From positions 744,001-808,000 of the forward strand of contig NZ_JAADJT010000001.1 in assembly GCF_011090165.1 (NCBI RefSeq): a stretch of DNA of 64,000 bases, in the 5' to 3' direction. Shown in pieces: positions 1 to 8,496 of the stretch (position 1 is the stretch's first letter; each line of letters starts with the position of its first letter). The translations under genes were made by a program, and so were the position numbers. The notes under the pieces were generated by a model, which did no database searches, was not told the DNA's origin, and saw only the letters and a program-made list of their open reading frames with translations. This DNA is from Duganella aceris (lineage in GTDB: Bacteria > Pseudomonadota > Gammaproteobacteria > Burkholderiales > Burkholderiaceae_D).

Positions 1-1217
1 AGATGGGCCGCGTCGCGGGCGATGCCGGAGAAACGCCCCGAGCCCCAGGTATATTGCCACGGCAAGCCCAGGAAATACAGGCCCGGCTGTGCGGTGATGC
101 CCCGATCGTGGTGCGGATAGCCGCGCTGGTCGAAAATTGGCGCATCGACCCAGCTGAAGTCGGTGCGGAAACCGATGCACCATACCACCGCCGCGATCTT
201 GCCGTCGCCCATATCGAGCGTGGCCGGCGCATCGGCCGCCGGCTGCCATAAGGGCGTGTACGGCGCCTGCGGCGGCGCGTCGATGCCATGGGTCTCGATG
301 TGGCGGTCGATGCTGTCGTTGATCTTGCGGTAGACCGCGTCGGCGCCATCGAGATTGGCGCGCAGGTCGGCGCCGAAATGCGCCACGCCGTCGCGCAGGC
401 CCTCGTAGCGGCCGTACAGTTGCATGCCCTCCAGCGCGAACTTGCGCAGGTCGATATCGCGGCCGCCGTCGCGGCCCGTCACGTAGTGGTTGGTCTTGTC
501 GCGCACGCCCGCGCCCAGCGGATGCTTGTCCACCGGCAGATCGTAATACGCCATCTCGTCGAGCCACTTGACCACATCCTTGCCGCGATAACGGCGCGCC
601 ACGCGCGGCGCGTCGCCGACGCACAGGTGCACGCGGCGTCCGGCCAGATGCAGGTCCTCGGCGATCTGGCAGCCCGATTGGCCGGTGCCCACCACCAGCA
701 CCTCGCCCGGCGGCAGCTGCGCCGGATTCAGATAGTCGGACGAATGCAGTTGCAACACGCCGGCCGGCAGCTGCGCCGCGTCCGAAGGCAGGATCGGCGT
801 GTGGTAGCCGCCCACCGCGATCACCACCTGCCCCGCATGGAACACGCCGGCGCTGCTGGCGATCTGGTAGCCGCCGTCCGCATCGCGCGTCACACCGGTG
901 ACGGCCACGCCCTCCAGCGCGGGCGGGCCGAACGAGGCGATGTAGCCGTCGATATAAGCGACGATGTCGTCCTTGACCATGAAGCCTTCCGGATCGTCGC
1001 CCTGGTATGGGTAGCCCGGTAGCGTGCATTGCCAGTTCGGCGTGACCAGGCAGAAGCTGTCCCAACGCTCGCTGCGCCAAGCGTGGCCGAGCAGGTTCTT
1101 TTCCAGGATCAGGTGCGACAGGCCCTGCTGCTTGAGCAGATAGCTGATCGACAGGCCGGCCTGGCCGCCGCCGATGATCAGGACGTCGTAGTGGTTGTTT
1201 TGCGGTTCGCGTGGCAT
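1..1217 (-). CDS. MSMEG_0569-family flavin-dependent oxidoreductase (3' end cut by window)
   Basis: Flavoprotein monooxygenase-like enzyme, the last visible gene of the Nit1C-type cluster. Translating the minus strand from the ATG at 1215-1217 gives about 405 residues with no stop before the window edge. The N-terminus reads HYDVLIIGGGQAGLS, an FAD-binding Rossmann motif, and a second dinucleotide-binding motif VLVVGTGQSGCQIAEDL lies near residue 165, as in FMO/NAD(P)H-dependent flavoproteins. The closing visible part (PGLYFLGLPWQYTWGS) is typical of this family. It starts 25 bases after the MSMEG_0570-like gene, so it is probably in the same transcript. Substrate is unknown; oxidation of a nitrogen-containing intermediate is an inference from context. 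Confidence 0.88.
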   Translation of the reverse strand, partial: MPREPQNNHYDVLIIGGGQAGLSISYLLKQQGLSHLILEKNLLGHAWRSERWDSFCLVTPNWQCTLPGYPYQGDDPEGFMVKDDIVAYIDGYIASFGPPALEGVAVTGVTRDADGGYQIASSAGVFHAGQVVIAVGGYHTPILPSDAAQLPAGVLQLHSSDYLNPAQLPPGEVLVVGTGQSGCQIAEDLHLAGRRVHLCVGDAPRVARRYRGKDVVKWLDEMAYYDLPVDKHPLGAGVRDKTNHYVTGRDGGRDIDLRKFALEGMQLYGRYEGLRDGVAHFGADLRANLDGADAVYRKINDSIDRHIETHGIDAPPQAPYTPLWQPAADAPATLDMGDGKIAAVVWCIGFRTDFSWVDAPIFDQRGYPHHDRGITAQPGLYFLGLPWQYTWGSGRFSGIARDAAH

Positions 1218-1242
1218 GGTGGATCTCCGGTGGATGTTGGGT

Positions 1243-1530
1243 TCAGGGGCGCAGCGCGACGACCGTCACGATAGCATCGGGATGCGACTGGAAGGTCAGC
1301 GCGCGCGCCTCCAGCTGGTTCAGTTGGTCCATCGCCGAGGAACAGGCGTAGCCGTATTTGAGGCGCACACGGTCGCTGGCGAGATTGAGCGCGGCGCGGC
1401 TGCGGGTCATGAAATCGGCCAGCGGATAACGTTCGCCGGCGCGCAGGAAATCGTGCACCACGGTCGACGGCGAATAGCAGCTGCTGATGCTGTCGTCCGG
1501 CCATTGCACGGTGAAGCGAACTTCAGGCAT
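1243..1530 (-). CDS. MSMEG_0570-family small protein of the nitrilase cluster
   Basis: A 95-residue protein beginning MPEVRFTVQWPDDS, matching the small conserved protein that accompanies Nit1C clusters (MSMEG_0570 family). No catalytic motif, signal peptide or membrane segment is visible; a central segment HDFLRAGERYPLADF is the most recognisable part. Its start overlaps the end of the AIR-synthase-like gene by 8 bases, so translation is probably coupled. Function is unknown; a role as an accessory or carrier protein in the pathway is only a guess. Confidence 0.85.
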   Translation of the reverse strand: MPEVRFTVQWPDDSISSCYSPSTVVHDFLRAGERYPLADFMTRSRAALNLASDRVRLKYGYACSSAMDQLNQLEARALTFQSHPDAIVTVVALRP

Positions 1531-2578
1531 GGTGGACCTCCTTTGATGTCGGCGCGCAGCCGATCAATGCTTCTTCCGCGAAGTCCCACAGCAGCGCACG
1601 GCCCTGGTCTGCGCCGTGGCGCAGATGCACGCGGCGGCCGGCGTCGGTGCGGCCGATGACGGCGCAGGCCAGCTCGCGTTCTTTGAAGCGCGCCATCACC
1701 GCATCCAGATCGGCGTCGGCCACGCTGAGGATGAAGCCGTAGCTGGGGAAGGTGGTCAGCCAGCGCTCCAGCGCGACGCCGGGCGCGCACGGGATCGCGG
1801 CCAGGTCGATCTCGGCGCCGATGCCGGAGCATTCGAGCAGCATCAGCGCGGTGCCGACCACGCCGGCCATGCTGATGTCCTTGGCGGCGGCGCACAAGCC
1901 GTCTTCGGCGATGGACGGCAGCAGTTCCAGATCGGCGCGCAGGCGCTCGGGCGGCGCGTCCAGGCTGGCGTTCCAGTAATCGTAGGGGTCCATGTAGCGG
2001 CCGCGCAGGTCGCAGGCCACCACCAGGTTTTCGCCGGGCTTGGCGTCAAAGCTGGTCAGCAACTTGTTGGCGCGGCCGGTGATCGCCACCGACAGCTGTT
2101 CGCGGTCGCTGCGTCGGTTGCTATGGCCGCCGACGATCGGCACCTGGTACACCGCCGATGCCGCCGCCAGGCCGTCCAGCAGCGGCTGTGCCGCGTCGCC
2201 GCCACGACTCCACAGCGCATCGACAATGGCCAGCGGACGGCCGCCCATCGCATAGATGTCGCTGACGTTGACCATCACCCCGCAATAGCCGGCGAACCAC
2301 GGCTCCTTCGCGACGAATTCGTTGACGAAGCCCTCAATGGCCAGCAGCAGATAGCCGTCGCCGTCGGGGATGGCCGCGCAATCGTCGCCGACCGGCGTGG
2401 CCCAGGCGCCGCCGCGCGCGACGTTCAGGGCAGTCGCGGCGCCTGCGGCGTTCGCTTTCGCGCCGTTCGCGGCATTGTCCGCGCCGAGCGCGCCGACCAC
2501 GTGCGCGATGTCACGCTTGTGCGCGATGCCGGACGAGTCGCGCAACAACGTGACCAGCTTTGCCAGCTCGGCGTTCAT
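1523..2578 (-). CDS. AIR synthase-related protein (sll0787 family)
   Basis: 351 residues, related to PurM/AIR synthase and thiamine-monophosphate kinase folds, the ATP-binding family that makes phosphate-activated intermediates. Visible features are the N-terminal VGDDCAAIPDGDGYLLLAIEG region (acidic metal/ATP-binding strand), VNVSDIYAMGGRP (the conserved V-[NS]-D-x-A-M-G-G/A motif of the family) and a C-terminal AIRS_C-like half. Cyanobacterial sll0787 sits in the same kind of cluster. The start overlaps the GNAT gene stop by 4 bases (ATGA). The substrate is not known; ATP-dependent activation of an amide or carboxylate is an inference from the fold. Confidence 0.88.
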   Translation of the reverse strand: MNAELAKLVTLLRDSSGIAHKRDIAHVVGALGADNAANGAKANAAGAATALNVARGGAWATPVGDDCAAIPDGDGYLLLAIEGFVNEFVAKEPWFAGYCGVMVNVSDIYAMGGRPLAIVDALWSRGGDAAQPLLDGLAAASAVYQVPIVGGHSNRRSDREQLSVAITGRANKLLTSFDAKPGENLVVACDLRGRYMDPYDYWNASLDAPPERLRADLELLPSIAEDGLCAAAKDISMAGVVGTALMLLECSGIGAEIDLAAIPCAPGVALERWLTTFPSYGFILSVADADLDAVMARFKERELACAVIGRTDAGRRVHLRHGADQGRALLWDFAEEALIGCAPTSKEVHHA

Positions 2579-3114
2579 GCATCCTCCCGCGTGCTGAGGA
2601 AGCCGGTCTCGCCGTCGATAATCGGCGGGTAGTACGACAGGTCGGCGCGCATCAAATAATGTGGCCGGCCGTGCACCTCGATCTCATACAACGCCAGCCA
2701 GTGCAACTGCTCGAACATCACCACATTCTGCGCTTGTACGTAGGCCAGGAAGGTACGACAACCGCGCGCATGCGCCATGCCGACCGCCAGCTTGATCAAG
2801 CCGGTGCCGATATCCGCCTGGCGCCGAAACGGCCGCGCCACCGCCAGCCGCGAACCCCACCAGATACGGCTCTCCGCCTGATGGATGCGCACCGTCCCGA
2901 CCACCTCGCCCGGCCCGCCCTCCGCGCCGACGATGGCGGCCAACGACAGCGCCAACGCATCGGTCGGATCGATATCATCGCCGTTGAACAAGCCCTGCTC
3001 CTCGCAGAACACGGTACGGCGCAACGAGCGCGTCGCATCGCGCTCGGCCTGGCTGACCGCCTGCTTGATGCGCACCGTCAGCTTCGGCCGCACCGGTGCC
3101 TCCATGACGCTCAT
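2575..3114 (-). CDS. MSMEG_0567/sll0786-family GNAT N-acyltransferase
   Basis: 179 residues with a GNAT fold signature: an N-terminal helix with RRTVFCEEQGLFNGDDIDPTD (typical of the acyl-homoserine-lactone-synthase-like GNAT branch), the beta-4 strand VVGTVRIHQAE, and RRQADIGTGLIKLAVGMA where the acyl-CoA pyrophosphate loop is expected. It is the fixed partner of the radical SAM and nitrilase genes in Nit1C clusters. Start and stop overlap both neighbours by 4 bases. The acyl donor and acceptor are unknown. Confidence 0.87.
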   Translation of the reverse strand: MSVMEAPVRPKLTVRIKQAVSQAERDATRSLRRTVFCEEQGLFNGDDIDPTDALALSLAAIVGAEGGPGEVVGTVRIHQAESRIWWGSRLAVARPFRRQADIGTGLIKLAVGMAHARGCRTFLAYVQAQNVVMFEQLHWLALYEIEVHGRPHYLMRADLSYYPPIIDGETGFLSTREDA

Positions 3115-4223
3115 GATGGCTTCCTTTCAAACGTCGACAACGACGAGCACGCGCCGCAACGGCCGCAACCGGCCTTGATCTCACCCGAATACATGCCGCC
3201 CGCGCCGAGCATCTCGCCCAGCGGCGCCAACAGCTCGCGCATCGCCAGCGGCGAGGGCGCCGGATGATCCTCCAGCGGCGTGCCCGCGATCGGCACGAAC
3301 GGCACCACGAACGGATACACGCCGATGGCGATCAACTGCTCGCAGCAGCGCAGGATGGCCTCCTGCGTATCGCCAAGGCCGGCGATGATGTAGGTGCTGA
3401 CCTGGCCGCGCCCGAACACCTCGACCGCGCGTTCGAAGGCATCGAAGTAGCGGCTCAACGGCACGCTGGCCTTGCCCGGCATGATGCGCGCCCGCACCTC
3501 GGGCGTGACCGCCTCCAGATGCATGCCCAGCGAATCGATGCCCGCGTCGCGCATGCGGGTGAACCATGCATCGTCGTCCGGCGGTTCGCACTGGCCCTGG
3601 ATCGGCAGATCCACCGCCGACTTCACCGCGAACGCGCTCTCGCACAGAATCGCCGCGCCGCGATCGGTGGCGTTGGGGGTGCCGGTCGTCATGACCATGT
3701 GCTTGACGCCGTCCAGCAGCACGGCGGCGCGCGCCACCTCGGCCAACTGCTCTGGCGTCTTGCGCAGGATGGTGCGGCCGGCCGCCAGCGACTGTCCGAT
3801 GGCGCAGAACTGGCACGACTTGCGCCGGCTCTCGTAGCGGATGCAGCTTTGCAGCACCGTGGTCGCCAGCACGTCTTTGCCATGCAGCGTGGCGATCTGC
3901 GAATACGGCACGCCGTCCAGCGTCTGCAGCTTGTAGAAGCGCGGCTGGCGCGGGAAGGAGATGACGCCGACCTTAAGGCCGTCGCGCAGGATCGCGCTGC
4001 GGCCGTCCGGCCCCGCTGGCGCCGCGATGTACGGCGAGTTGAAGGCGCTGCCGGTGTGCACCGGGATCATCACCGTGGTGCCATCGACGGTCACCGCCTT
4101 GTGGTCGGAAGGGCCGGCGCCGCCGCGCCGGCTCGGCGCGCCGTCGCCGGGATCGCCGAGGCGCATGCCCATCGATTGCAGTTCGGTGATCAGCTGCTGG
4201 TTCAGAATGCTGATGGTGCTCAT
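3111..4223 (-). CDS. MSMEG_0568-family radical SAM protein
   Basis: 370-residue radical SAM enzyme of the Nit1C cluster. The candidate cluster-binding cysteines are C127, C137 and C140 ([18 protein letters not shown]), giving CX9CX2C spacing rather than the usual CX3CX2C. Downstream radical SAM landmarks are present: GGxx-like [13 protein letters not shown], and [17 protein letters not shown] strands. The C-terminus has a second cysteine group CGRCGAC (C353, C356, C359), compatible with an additional Fe-S cluster. The gene overlaps the nitrilase gene by 4 bases (ATGA). Family assignment is firm; the reaction is unknown. Confidence 0.9.
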   Translation of the reverse strand: MSTISILNQQLITELQSMGMRLGDPGDGAPSRRGGAGPSDHKAVTVDGTTVMIPVHTGSAFNSPYIAAPAGPDGRSAILRDGLKVGVISFPRQPRFYKLQTLDGVPYSQIATLHGKDVLATTVLQSCIRYESRRKSCQFCAIGQSLAAGRTILRKTPEQLAEVARAAVLLDGVKHMVMTTGTPNATDRGAAILCESAFAVKSAVDLPIQGQCEPPDDDAWFTRMRDAGIDSLGMHLEAVTPEVRARIMPGKASVPLSRYFDAFERAVEVFGRGQVSTYIIAGLGDTQEAILRCCEQLIAIGVYPFVVPFVPIAGTPLEDHPAPSPLAMRELLAPLGEMLGAGGMYSGEIKAGCGRCGACSSLSTFERKPS

Positions 4224-5218
4224 GCTGGCTGCTCCTTCAATGTCGGGGTGAGAACGACGGCGTCGTTGGCCGGGGCGGCCGCATGCAGCGAACGCACCGG
4301 CGCGGTGACGCGATCGTCGATGACGAGGCTAAGCAATTCCGGGCGCGCGTAATGGCCGACCGAATCCATCATCCGTTTGCGCTTCGTGACCAGCGCCATG
4401 TCCAGGTCGGCGATGACGATGCCCTCGCCGCTGCGCAGCGGCTCGGCCAGCAGCACGCCCTCCGGCGAAACAATGGTGGTGCAGCAGCCGCCGCGCAAGG
4501 CCTTCTGCACGGCGGGATCCGGCGTGATCGACGCGATCTGGCTGTCGGTCAGCCAGCCGGTGGCGTTGACCACGAAGCAGGCCGATTCCAGCGCATGATG
4601 GCGGATGGTCACCTCCATCTGGTCGGCGAAGATCTGGCCCACCATCGAGCCGGGGAATTGCGCGCAATGGATTTCCTCGTGCTGCGCCATCAGCGCATAG
4701 CGCGCCAACGGGTTGTAATGCTCCCAGCACGCCAGCGCACCGAGGCGGCCGACGGCGGTGTCCACCACTTTCAGGCCGCTGGCGTCGCCCTGGCCCCAGA
4801 TCATGCGCTCGTGATAGGTCGGCGTAATCTTGCGGCGCTTGAGAACCAGCTCGCCGTTGGCATCGAACACCAGCTGCGTGTTGTACAAGCTGCCGTGATC
4901 GCGCTCGTTCACGCCCAGCACCACCACCACGCCGTGGCTGCGCGCGGCGGCCGAAACGGCATCGGTGACGGGACCAGGCACGATCACCGCGCGCTCGTAC
5001 AGCAGCAGGTGTTCGGCGCCGGCGAGGAAGGGCGGACGCACGAACGAAAAGTAGGGGTAGTAGGGCACAAAGGTTTCAGGGAACACCACCAGCTCCGCGC
5101 CTTGCGCGGCCGCGTCGGCGATCGCCTGCAACACCTTCGCCAGCGTACCGTCGGCGCTATCGAGATCCGGCGCGATCTGCACCGCCGCCGCGCGCACTAT
5201 CTTTTTGGTCGTCGTCAT
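4220..5218 (-). CDS. Nit6803-type nitrilase
   Basis: 332-residue carbon-nitrogen hydrolase. The catalytic triad of the nitrilase superfamily is visible: E48 in [15 protein letters not shown]130 in [11 protein letters not shown] and C164 in [11 protein letters not shown]. Length and motif context match the Nit6803 branch (cyanobacterial sll0784). It would hydrolyse a nitrile to the acid and ammonia. In Pseudomonas fluorescens NCIMB 11764 a homologous cluster is needed for growth on cyanide, which is established knowledge for the family but not shown here. It follows the MSMEG_0572-like gene by 16 bases and overlaps the radical SAM gene. Confidence 0.95.
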   Translation of the reverse strand: MTTTKKIVRAAAVQIAPDLDSADGTLAKVLQAIADAAAQGAELVVFPETFVPYYPYFSFVRPPFLAGAEHLLLYERAVIVPGPVTDAVSAAARSHGVVVVLGVNERDHGSLYNTQLVFDANGELVLKRRKITPTYHERMIWGQGDASGLKVVDTAVGRLGALACWEHYNPLARYALMAQHEEIHCAQFPGSMVGQIFADQMEVTIRHHALESACFVVNATGWLTDSQIASITPDPAVQKALRGGCCTTIVSPEGVLLAEPLRSGEGIVIADLDMALVTKRKRMMDSVGHYARPELLSLVIDDRVTAPVRSLHAAAPANDAVVLTPTLKEQPA

Positions 5219-5234
5219 ATCCGCCCCGCTTCGC

Positions 5235-5717
5235 TTAAAGCGTCCAGGTATCGATGATCACCGCGTTGGCGCGCAGGTGAAGCAGCTTCAGGTCCAGCAC
5301 GTCCTGCGGCGCGATGGCACGGATGCCTTCGATCAGCGACGGCTCGCCGTGGCCATACAAGGCCTGCAGCGCGAAGCGGCAGGCGTAGACCTTGCCGCCT
5401 TCGGCCATGAACTTCACCAGCTGGTTGTTCTGGTTCAGATGGCCAGGGAAGGCCTCGTCGCCGAGGGTCGGGAAGCCGCGCTGCAGGCCCAGGGTCACGC
5501 CCGGACCGTACAGCAGCACGGTGGTCTCGTAGCCCTTGCGTTGCAGGCGGGTGGCTTGCAGCAGGTTGACGAAACCGATCGAGCCTTCGAAGGCCACGGT
5601 GTGGAAAGTGACCAGCGCTTTCTCGCCCGGCAGCGCTTTGACGTCCTCGAACACCTTCTCTTCGTAATCAACAAAATAATCGCCTTTGGCGTGCGGTTTG
5701 TGGTCGATGGCTGGCAT
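5235..5717 (-). CDS. MSMEG_0572/sll0783-family nitrogen starvation response protein
   Basis: 160 residues starting [21 protein letters not shown], the first gene of the Nit1C-type operon. It resembles DsrE-like folds ([21 protein letters not shown] and a following [13 protein letters not shown] loop). The Synechocystis homologue sll0783 is known to respond to nitrogen starvation and to affect polyhydroxybutyrate accumulation. The ATG at 5717 has a GAAGAGA Shine-Dalgarno-like run upstream. A sigma-54-like promoter lies about 65 bases upstream. The biochemical role is unknown. Confidence 0.88.
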   Translation of the reverse strand: MPAIDHKPHAKGDYFVDYEEKVFEDVKALPGEKALVTFHTVAFEGSIGFVNLLQATRLQRKGYETTVLLYGPGVTLGLQRGFPTLGDEAFPGHLNQNNQLVKFMAEGGKVYACRFALQALYGHGEPSLIEGIRAIAPQDVLDLKLLHLRANAVIIDTWTL

Positions 5718-5780
5718 GGTGGTGTCTCTTCAAGGTTGGTTGATGTGGGTATCGGGCATTGCCACGATCCCCGGATTGAA

Positions 5781-5796
5781 TGCATGCGGCATGCCA
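5781..5796 (-). promoter_or_regulatory. Candidate sigma-54 promoter of the nitrilase cluster
   Basis: Read on the minus strand the sequence is TGGCATGCCGCATGCA, close to the sigma-54 consensus TGGCAC-N5-TTGCA with the required GG-N10-GC spacing and one mismatch in each half. A start site about 12 bases downstream of the GC would leave a leader of roughly 50 bases before the ATG at 5717. The gap 5718-6101 (384 bases) otherwise holds only this site, the inverted repeat at 5887-5904 and the GTG of the divergent regulator. Pattern-based only. Confidence 0.5.
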
Positions 5797-5886
5797 TGCA
5801 ATGTGCTTTTGCGGGTGACATGACGGGAGCGAAATACAGTCAATCGAGGGATTTGCGCTGCATTTCACTCGGCGCGCGGCGGCCGG

Positions 5887-5904
5887 ATTTTTCGCGTGAA
5901 AAAT
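5887..5904. promoter_or_regulatory. Inverted repeat between nitrilase cluster and MocR gene
   Basis: ATTTTTC-GCGT-GAAAAAT, perfect 7-base arms around a 4-base centre, in the middle of the divergent intergenic region. It could be an operator for the adjacent MocR protein or another regulator. No direct evidence beyond symmetry and location. Confidence 0.3.
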
Positions 5905-6101
5905 GCGGTCCATTCAAGTCATGCAGTCAATGACAGCTGCGCGCTTTTTCCCTATGGAATCAAGGCGCATCAAAAGCGGGCGGGCGGCGCTCCCGGCTGG
6001 TGCGCAGCGGCGCGTGATTTGCGTGCGTCGCCCAGTGAGCCGGCATGGGCATGGAATATGCATACAATTTTCAGTCATCACCACATTGACTGGATCAAAA
6101 C

Positions 6102-7496
6102 GTGCCCAAGACCGCAAATGGATGGATCCCGAAACTGAAGAAGGGACAAGGCCCCGTCTACAAGCTGATCGCCGACGCGATCGCCGCCGACATCGCCATC
6201 GGCCGGTTGGTGGCCGAGCAGCGCCTGCCGGCGCAGCGCGCGCTGGCCGACGCGCTGGGCATCGACTTCACCACAGTGGCGCGCGCCTACACCGAAGCGC
6301 AGAAGCGCGGCCTGGTCGATTCCACGGTCGGACGCGGCACCTTCGTCTGCGGCCGCCGCTCGCTGGCGATCCCGCGCGCGGTGGCGGGGCGGCCGAATGT
6401 GGACCTGTCGATGAACATGCCGCCGGAGCCGTCGTCGCCGGAGCTGCTGGAGTTGATGCGCTCCGGCCTGGGCGCCATCGGCGGCGACATGGCGGCGCTG
6501 CTGCGCTACCAGGACTTCGGCGGCTCGGCGCTGGACCGCGAAGCGGGCGCGCTGTGGCTGCGGCGGCGCGGACTGGACGTGGAGCCGGAACGGCTGCTGG
6601 TGGTGCCGGGCGCTCAAGCGGCGCTGCTGGCCATCCTCAGCACCATCGCCCCGCCAGGCTCGGTGGTGTGCTGCGAATCGCTGACCTATCCCGGCCTGCG
6701 CGCGCTGGCCGGCCTGCTGAATCTGAAGCTGGTGGGGCTACCGATGGACGGCGAAGGCATCGACGCGCTGGCCTTCGCCGCCGCCTGCGCGCAATACGCA
6801 CCGCAAGCGCTGTACTGCAACCCGACCTTGCTGAATCCGACCACGCTGACCATGTCGGCGCAGCGGCGGCAAGCGCTGGTGCAGGTCGCGCGCAACTACG
6901 GCGTGCCGATCATCGAAGACGACGCCTACGGCTTCCTGCCGCGCAGCGGCCCTCCCGCGATCGCCGCCATCGGCCCGGACGTGACCTGGTATGTGGCGGG
7001 GCTAGCGAAATGCCTGGGCGCCGGACTGCGGCTGGCATATGTTGCAGCGCCGGACGCCGCATCCAGCGCGCGGCTGGCGGCGGCGGTGCGGGCGACGACG
7101 GTAATGGCCGCGCCGATCACCGCCGCGTTGGCGACGCGCTGGATACGCGACGGCACGGCCGACCTGGCGCTGAACGCGATCCGCAAGGAATCGATGGCGC
7201 GGCAGCGGCTAGCGGCGCGCATCCTGCCGGCGGACAGTTACGCGTCGGCGCCGGAAGCGTTCCATTTATGGATCAAATTACCGGAGCAATGGGACCGGCT
7301 GGCGTTGACGGCACACTTGCGCGCCACCGGCATCGGCGTGGTGCCGAGCGACGCGTTCGCGGTGGACGGCCCACCGCCGCAAGCGATCCGCGTGTGCATC
7401 GGCGGCATCGCCGACCACGACGAAATCCGCCAGGCGCTGACGCAGATCGCCGACGTGTTAAAGCAGGCGCCGCTGGAAAAACCGGCTGTCCTATAA
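6102..7496 (+). CDS. MocR/PdxR-type GntR regulator with aminotransferase domain
   Basis: 464 residues. The N-terminal 75 or so residues form a GntR winged helix (VYKLIADAIAADIAIGRL, LPAQRALADALGIDFTTVARAYTEA), followed by a fold-type I aminotransferase-like domain with the PLP-lysine region VAGLAKCLGAGLRLAYV. Such proteins sense PLP-linked amine or amino-acid ligands. The start is GTG at 6102: an in-frame stop lies at 6087-6089 and no in-frame ATG lies between. It is transcribed away from the nitrilase cluster, which makes it the best local candidate for that cluster's regulator; this is inference from position. Confidence 0.9.
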   Translation: MPKTANGWIPKLKKGQGPVYKLIADAIAADIAIGRLVAEQRLPAQRALADALGIDFTTVARAYTEAQKRGLVDSTVGRGTFVCGRRSLAIPRAVAGRPNVDLSMNMPPEPSSPELLELMRSGLGAIGGDMAALLRYQDFGGSALDREAGALWLRRRGLDVEPERLLVVPGAQAALLAILSTIAPPGSVVCCESLTYPGLRALAGLLNLKLVGLPMDGEGIDALAFAAACAQYAPQALYCNPTLLNPTTLTMSAQRRQALVQVARNYGVPIIEDDAYGFLPRSGPPAIAAIGPDVTWYVAGLAKCLGAGLRLAYVAAPDAASSARLAAAVRATTVMAAPITAALATRWIRDGTADLALNAIRKESMARQRLAARILPADSYASAPEAFHLWIKLPEQWDRLALTAHLRATGIGVVPSDAFAVDGPPPQAIRVCIGGIADHDEIRQALTQIADVLKQAPLEKPAVL

Positions 7497-7497
7497 C

Positions 7498-7587
7498 TCC
7501 GGGGTCAGAGCTAAAAACTGGACACGAGCTCGGCCGTAGCGGCCGCTACGGCCGAGCTCGTGTCCAGTTTTTAGCTCTGACCCCGGA
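7498..7587. repeat. 90-base perfect palindrome between convergent genes
   Basis: A perfect inverted repeat with no loop, centred between 7542 and 7543. The outer arm begins TCCGGGGTCAGAGCTAAAAA and continues to a core that differs from the second copy at 20688-20781. It fills the whole gap between the stop of the MocR gene (7496) and the stop of the GntR gene (7590), so it can act as a bidirectional terminator if transcribed. It looks like a dispersed palindromic (REP-like) element. Confidence 0.9.
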
Positions 7588-7589
7588 TT

Positions 7590-8330
7590 TTAGGTCGCGC
7601 GGCGCATCTCGGCGACGAAGTCGTAATGGTCGCTGTGGCAGTAGGAATGCGTCAGCTCCATCGCTTCGCCCGATTCCAGATAGGCGATGCGGGTGATGTA
7701 CAGCACCGCCTGCCCCTCCGGCACGCCCAGCTGCTTGGCCAGCTCGGCCGAGGCGTTCATGGCGCGGATGTGCTGCAAGGCGCGCGCCGGCGATTGGCCG
7801 ATGCTATCGAGATACTGATACAGCGAGTTCCCGACCGCGTTGGGATCGTTGAGCACGGTCTGCGGCAATACGCTGACTTCGTAGGCCATCACCACATCGT
7901 CGGCCAGGCGCAAACGCTCCAGCCGCGCCACCTTCGAGTACGGCGACAAGCCCAGGCTCAGCTGCTCCTCCGGCGTCGGCGTGACGATGGCGCGCTTGAG
8001 CCAGCGCGATCCCGGAATATGGCCGCGCTGCTGCAATTGTTCGGAAAAACTGGTGAGGTTGGACAGCGGCTGCTCGATGCGCGGCGCGATGTAATTGCCC
8101 GAACCGCGGCGGCGCACCACCAGGCCCTGGTCCACCAGCTGGTCGATGGCCTTTCGGGCGGTGACGCGCGAAACATTCAACAACTCCGACAGCGCCCGCT
8201 CCGACGGCAGCGCCTGGTCGACCTGGTAGCGGCCGTTATGTACATCGTCGCTTAATTTACGGGCAATTTGCATGTACAGCGGCGAACTGTCGTTGGCGTC
8301 CGCCTTGAATTCAAAACTGGTCTGGCTCAT
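7590..8330 (-). CDS. GntR family regulator, HutC/UTRA subfamily
   Basis: 246 residues. GntR winged helix at roughly residues 15-80 (LYMQIARKLSDDVHNGRYQ, LPSERALSELLNVSRVTARKAIDQL), then a UTRA effector domain with typical SSLTSFSEQLQQRG-like linker and VARLERLRLADD / LYITRIAYLESGEAMEL strands. UTRA proteins bind small ligands such as N-acetylglucosamine-6-phosphate, urocanate or phosphonates; the ligand cannot be told from sequence alone. No obvious target operon is adjacent. An inverted repeat at 8361-8386 lies in its own promoter region. Confidence 0.9.
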   Translation of the reverse strand: MSQTSFEFKADANDSSPLYMQIARKLSDDVHNGRYQVDQALPSERALSELLNVSRVTARKAIDQLVDQGLVVRRRGSGNYIAPRIEQPLSNLTSFSEQLQQRGHIPGSRWLKRAIVTPTPEEQLSLGLSPYSKVARLERLRLADDVVMAYEVSVLPQTVLNDPNAVGNSLYQYLDSIGQSPARALQHIRAMNASAELAKQLGVPEGQAVLYITRIAYLESGEAMELTHSYCHSDHYDFVAEMRRAT

Positions 8331-8360
8331 TCAATTCTCCTCACGGCTCTAGTGTAATAG

Positions 8361-8386
8361 CGATACGGAAATCGGTGTTCGTATCG
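8361..8386. promoter_or_regulatory. Inverted repeat upstream of the GntR gene
   Basis: CGATACG at 8361-8367 and CGTATCG at 8380-8386 form a perfect 7-base inverted repeat with a 12-base centre, 30 bases upstream of the GntR start. Possible operator (autoregulation). The following 8390-8420 stretch is AT-rich and suited to a promoter for either the GntR gene or ychJ. Confidence 0.35.
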
Positions 8387-8496
8387 TGTCGTGTGGAATA
8401 ACAATATTTATACATATAGCATAACGCGAAGCCCGGCGGACTGCGCGTATTTGGCGGATAATGCGGGATTGCACCACCAGCCAGACCGCCTGATCC

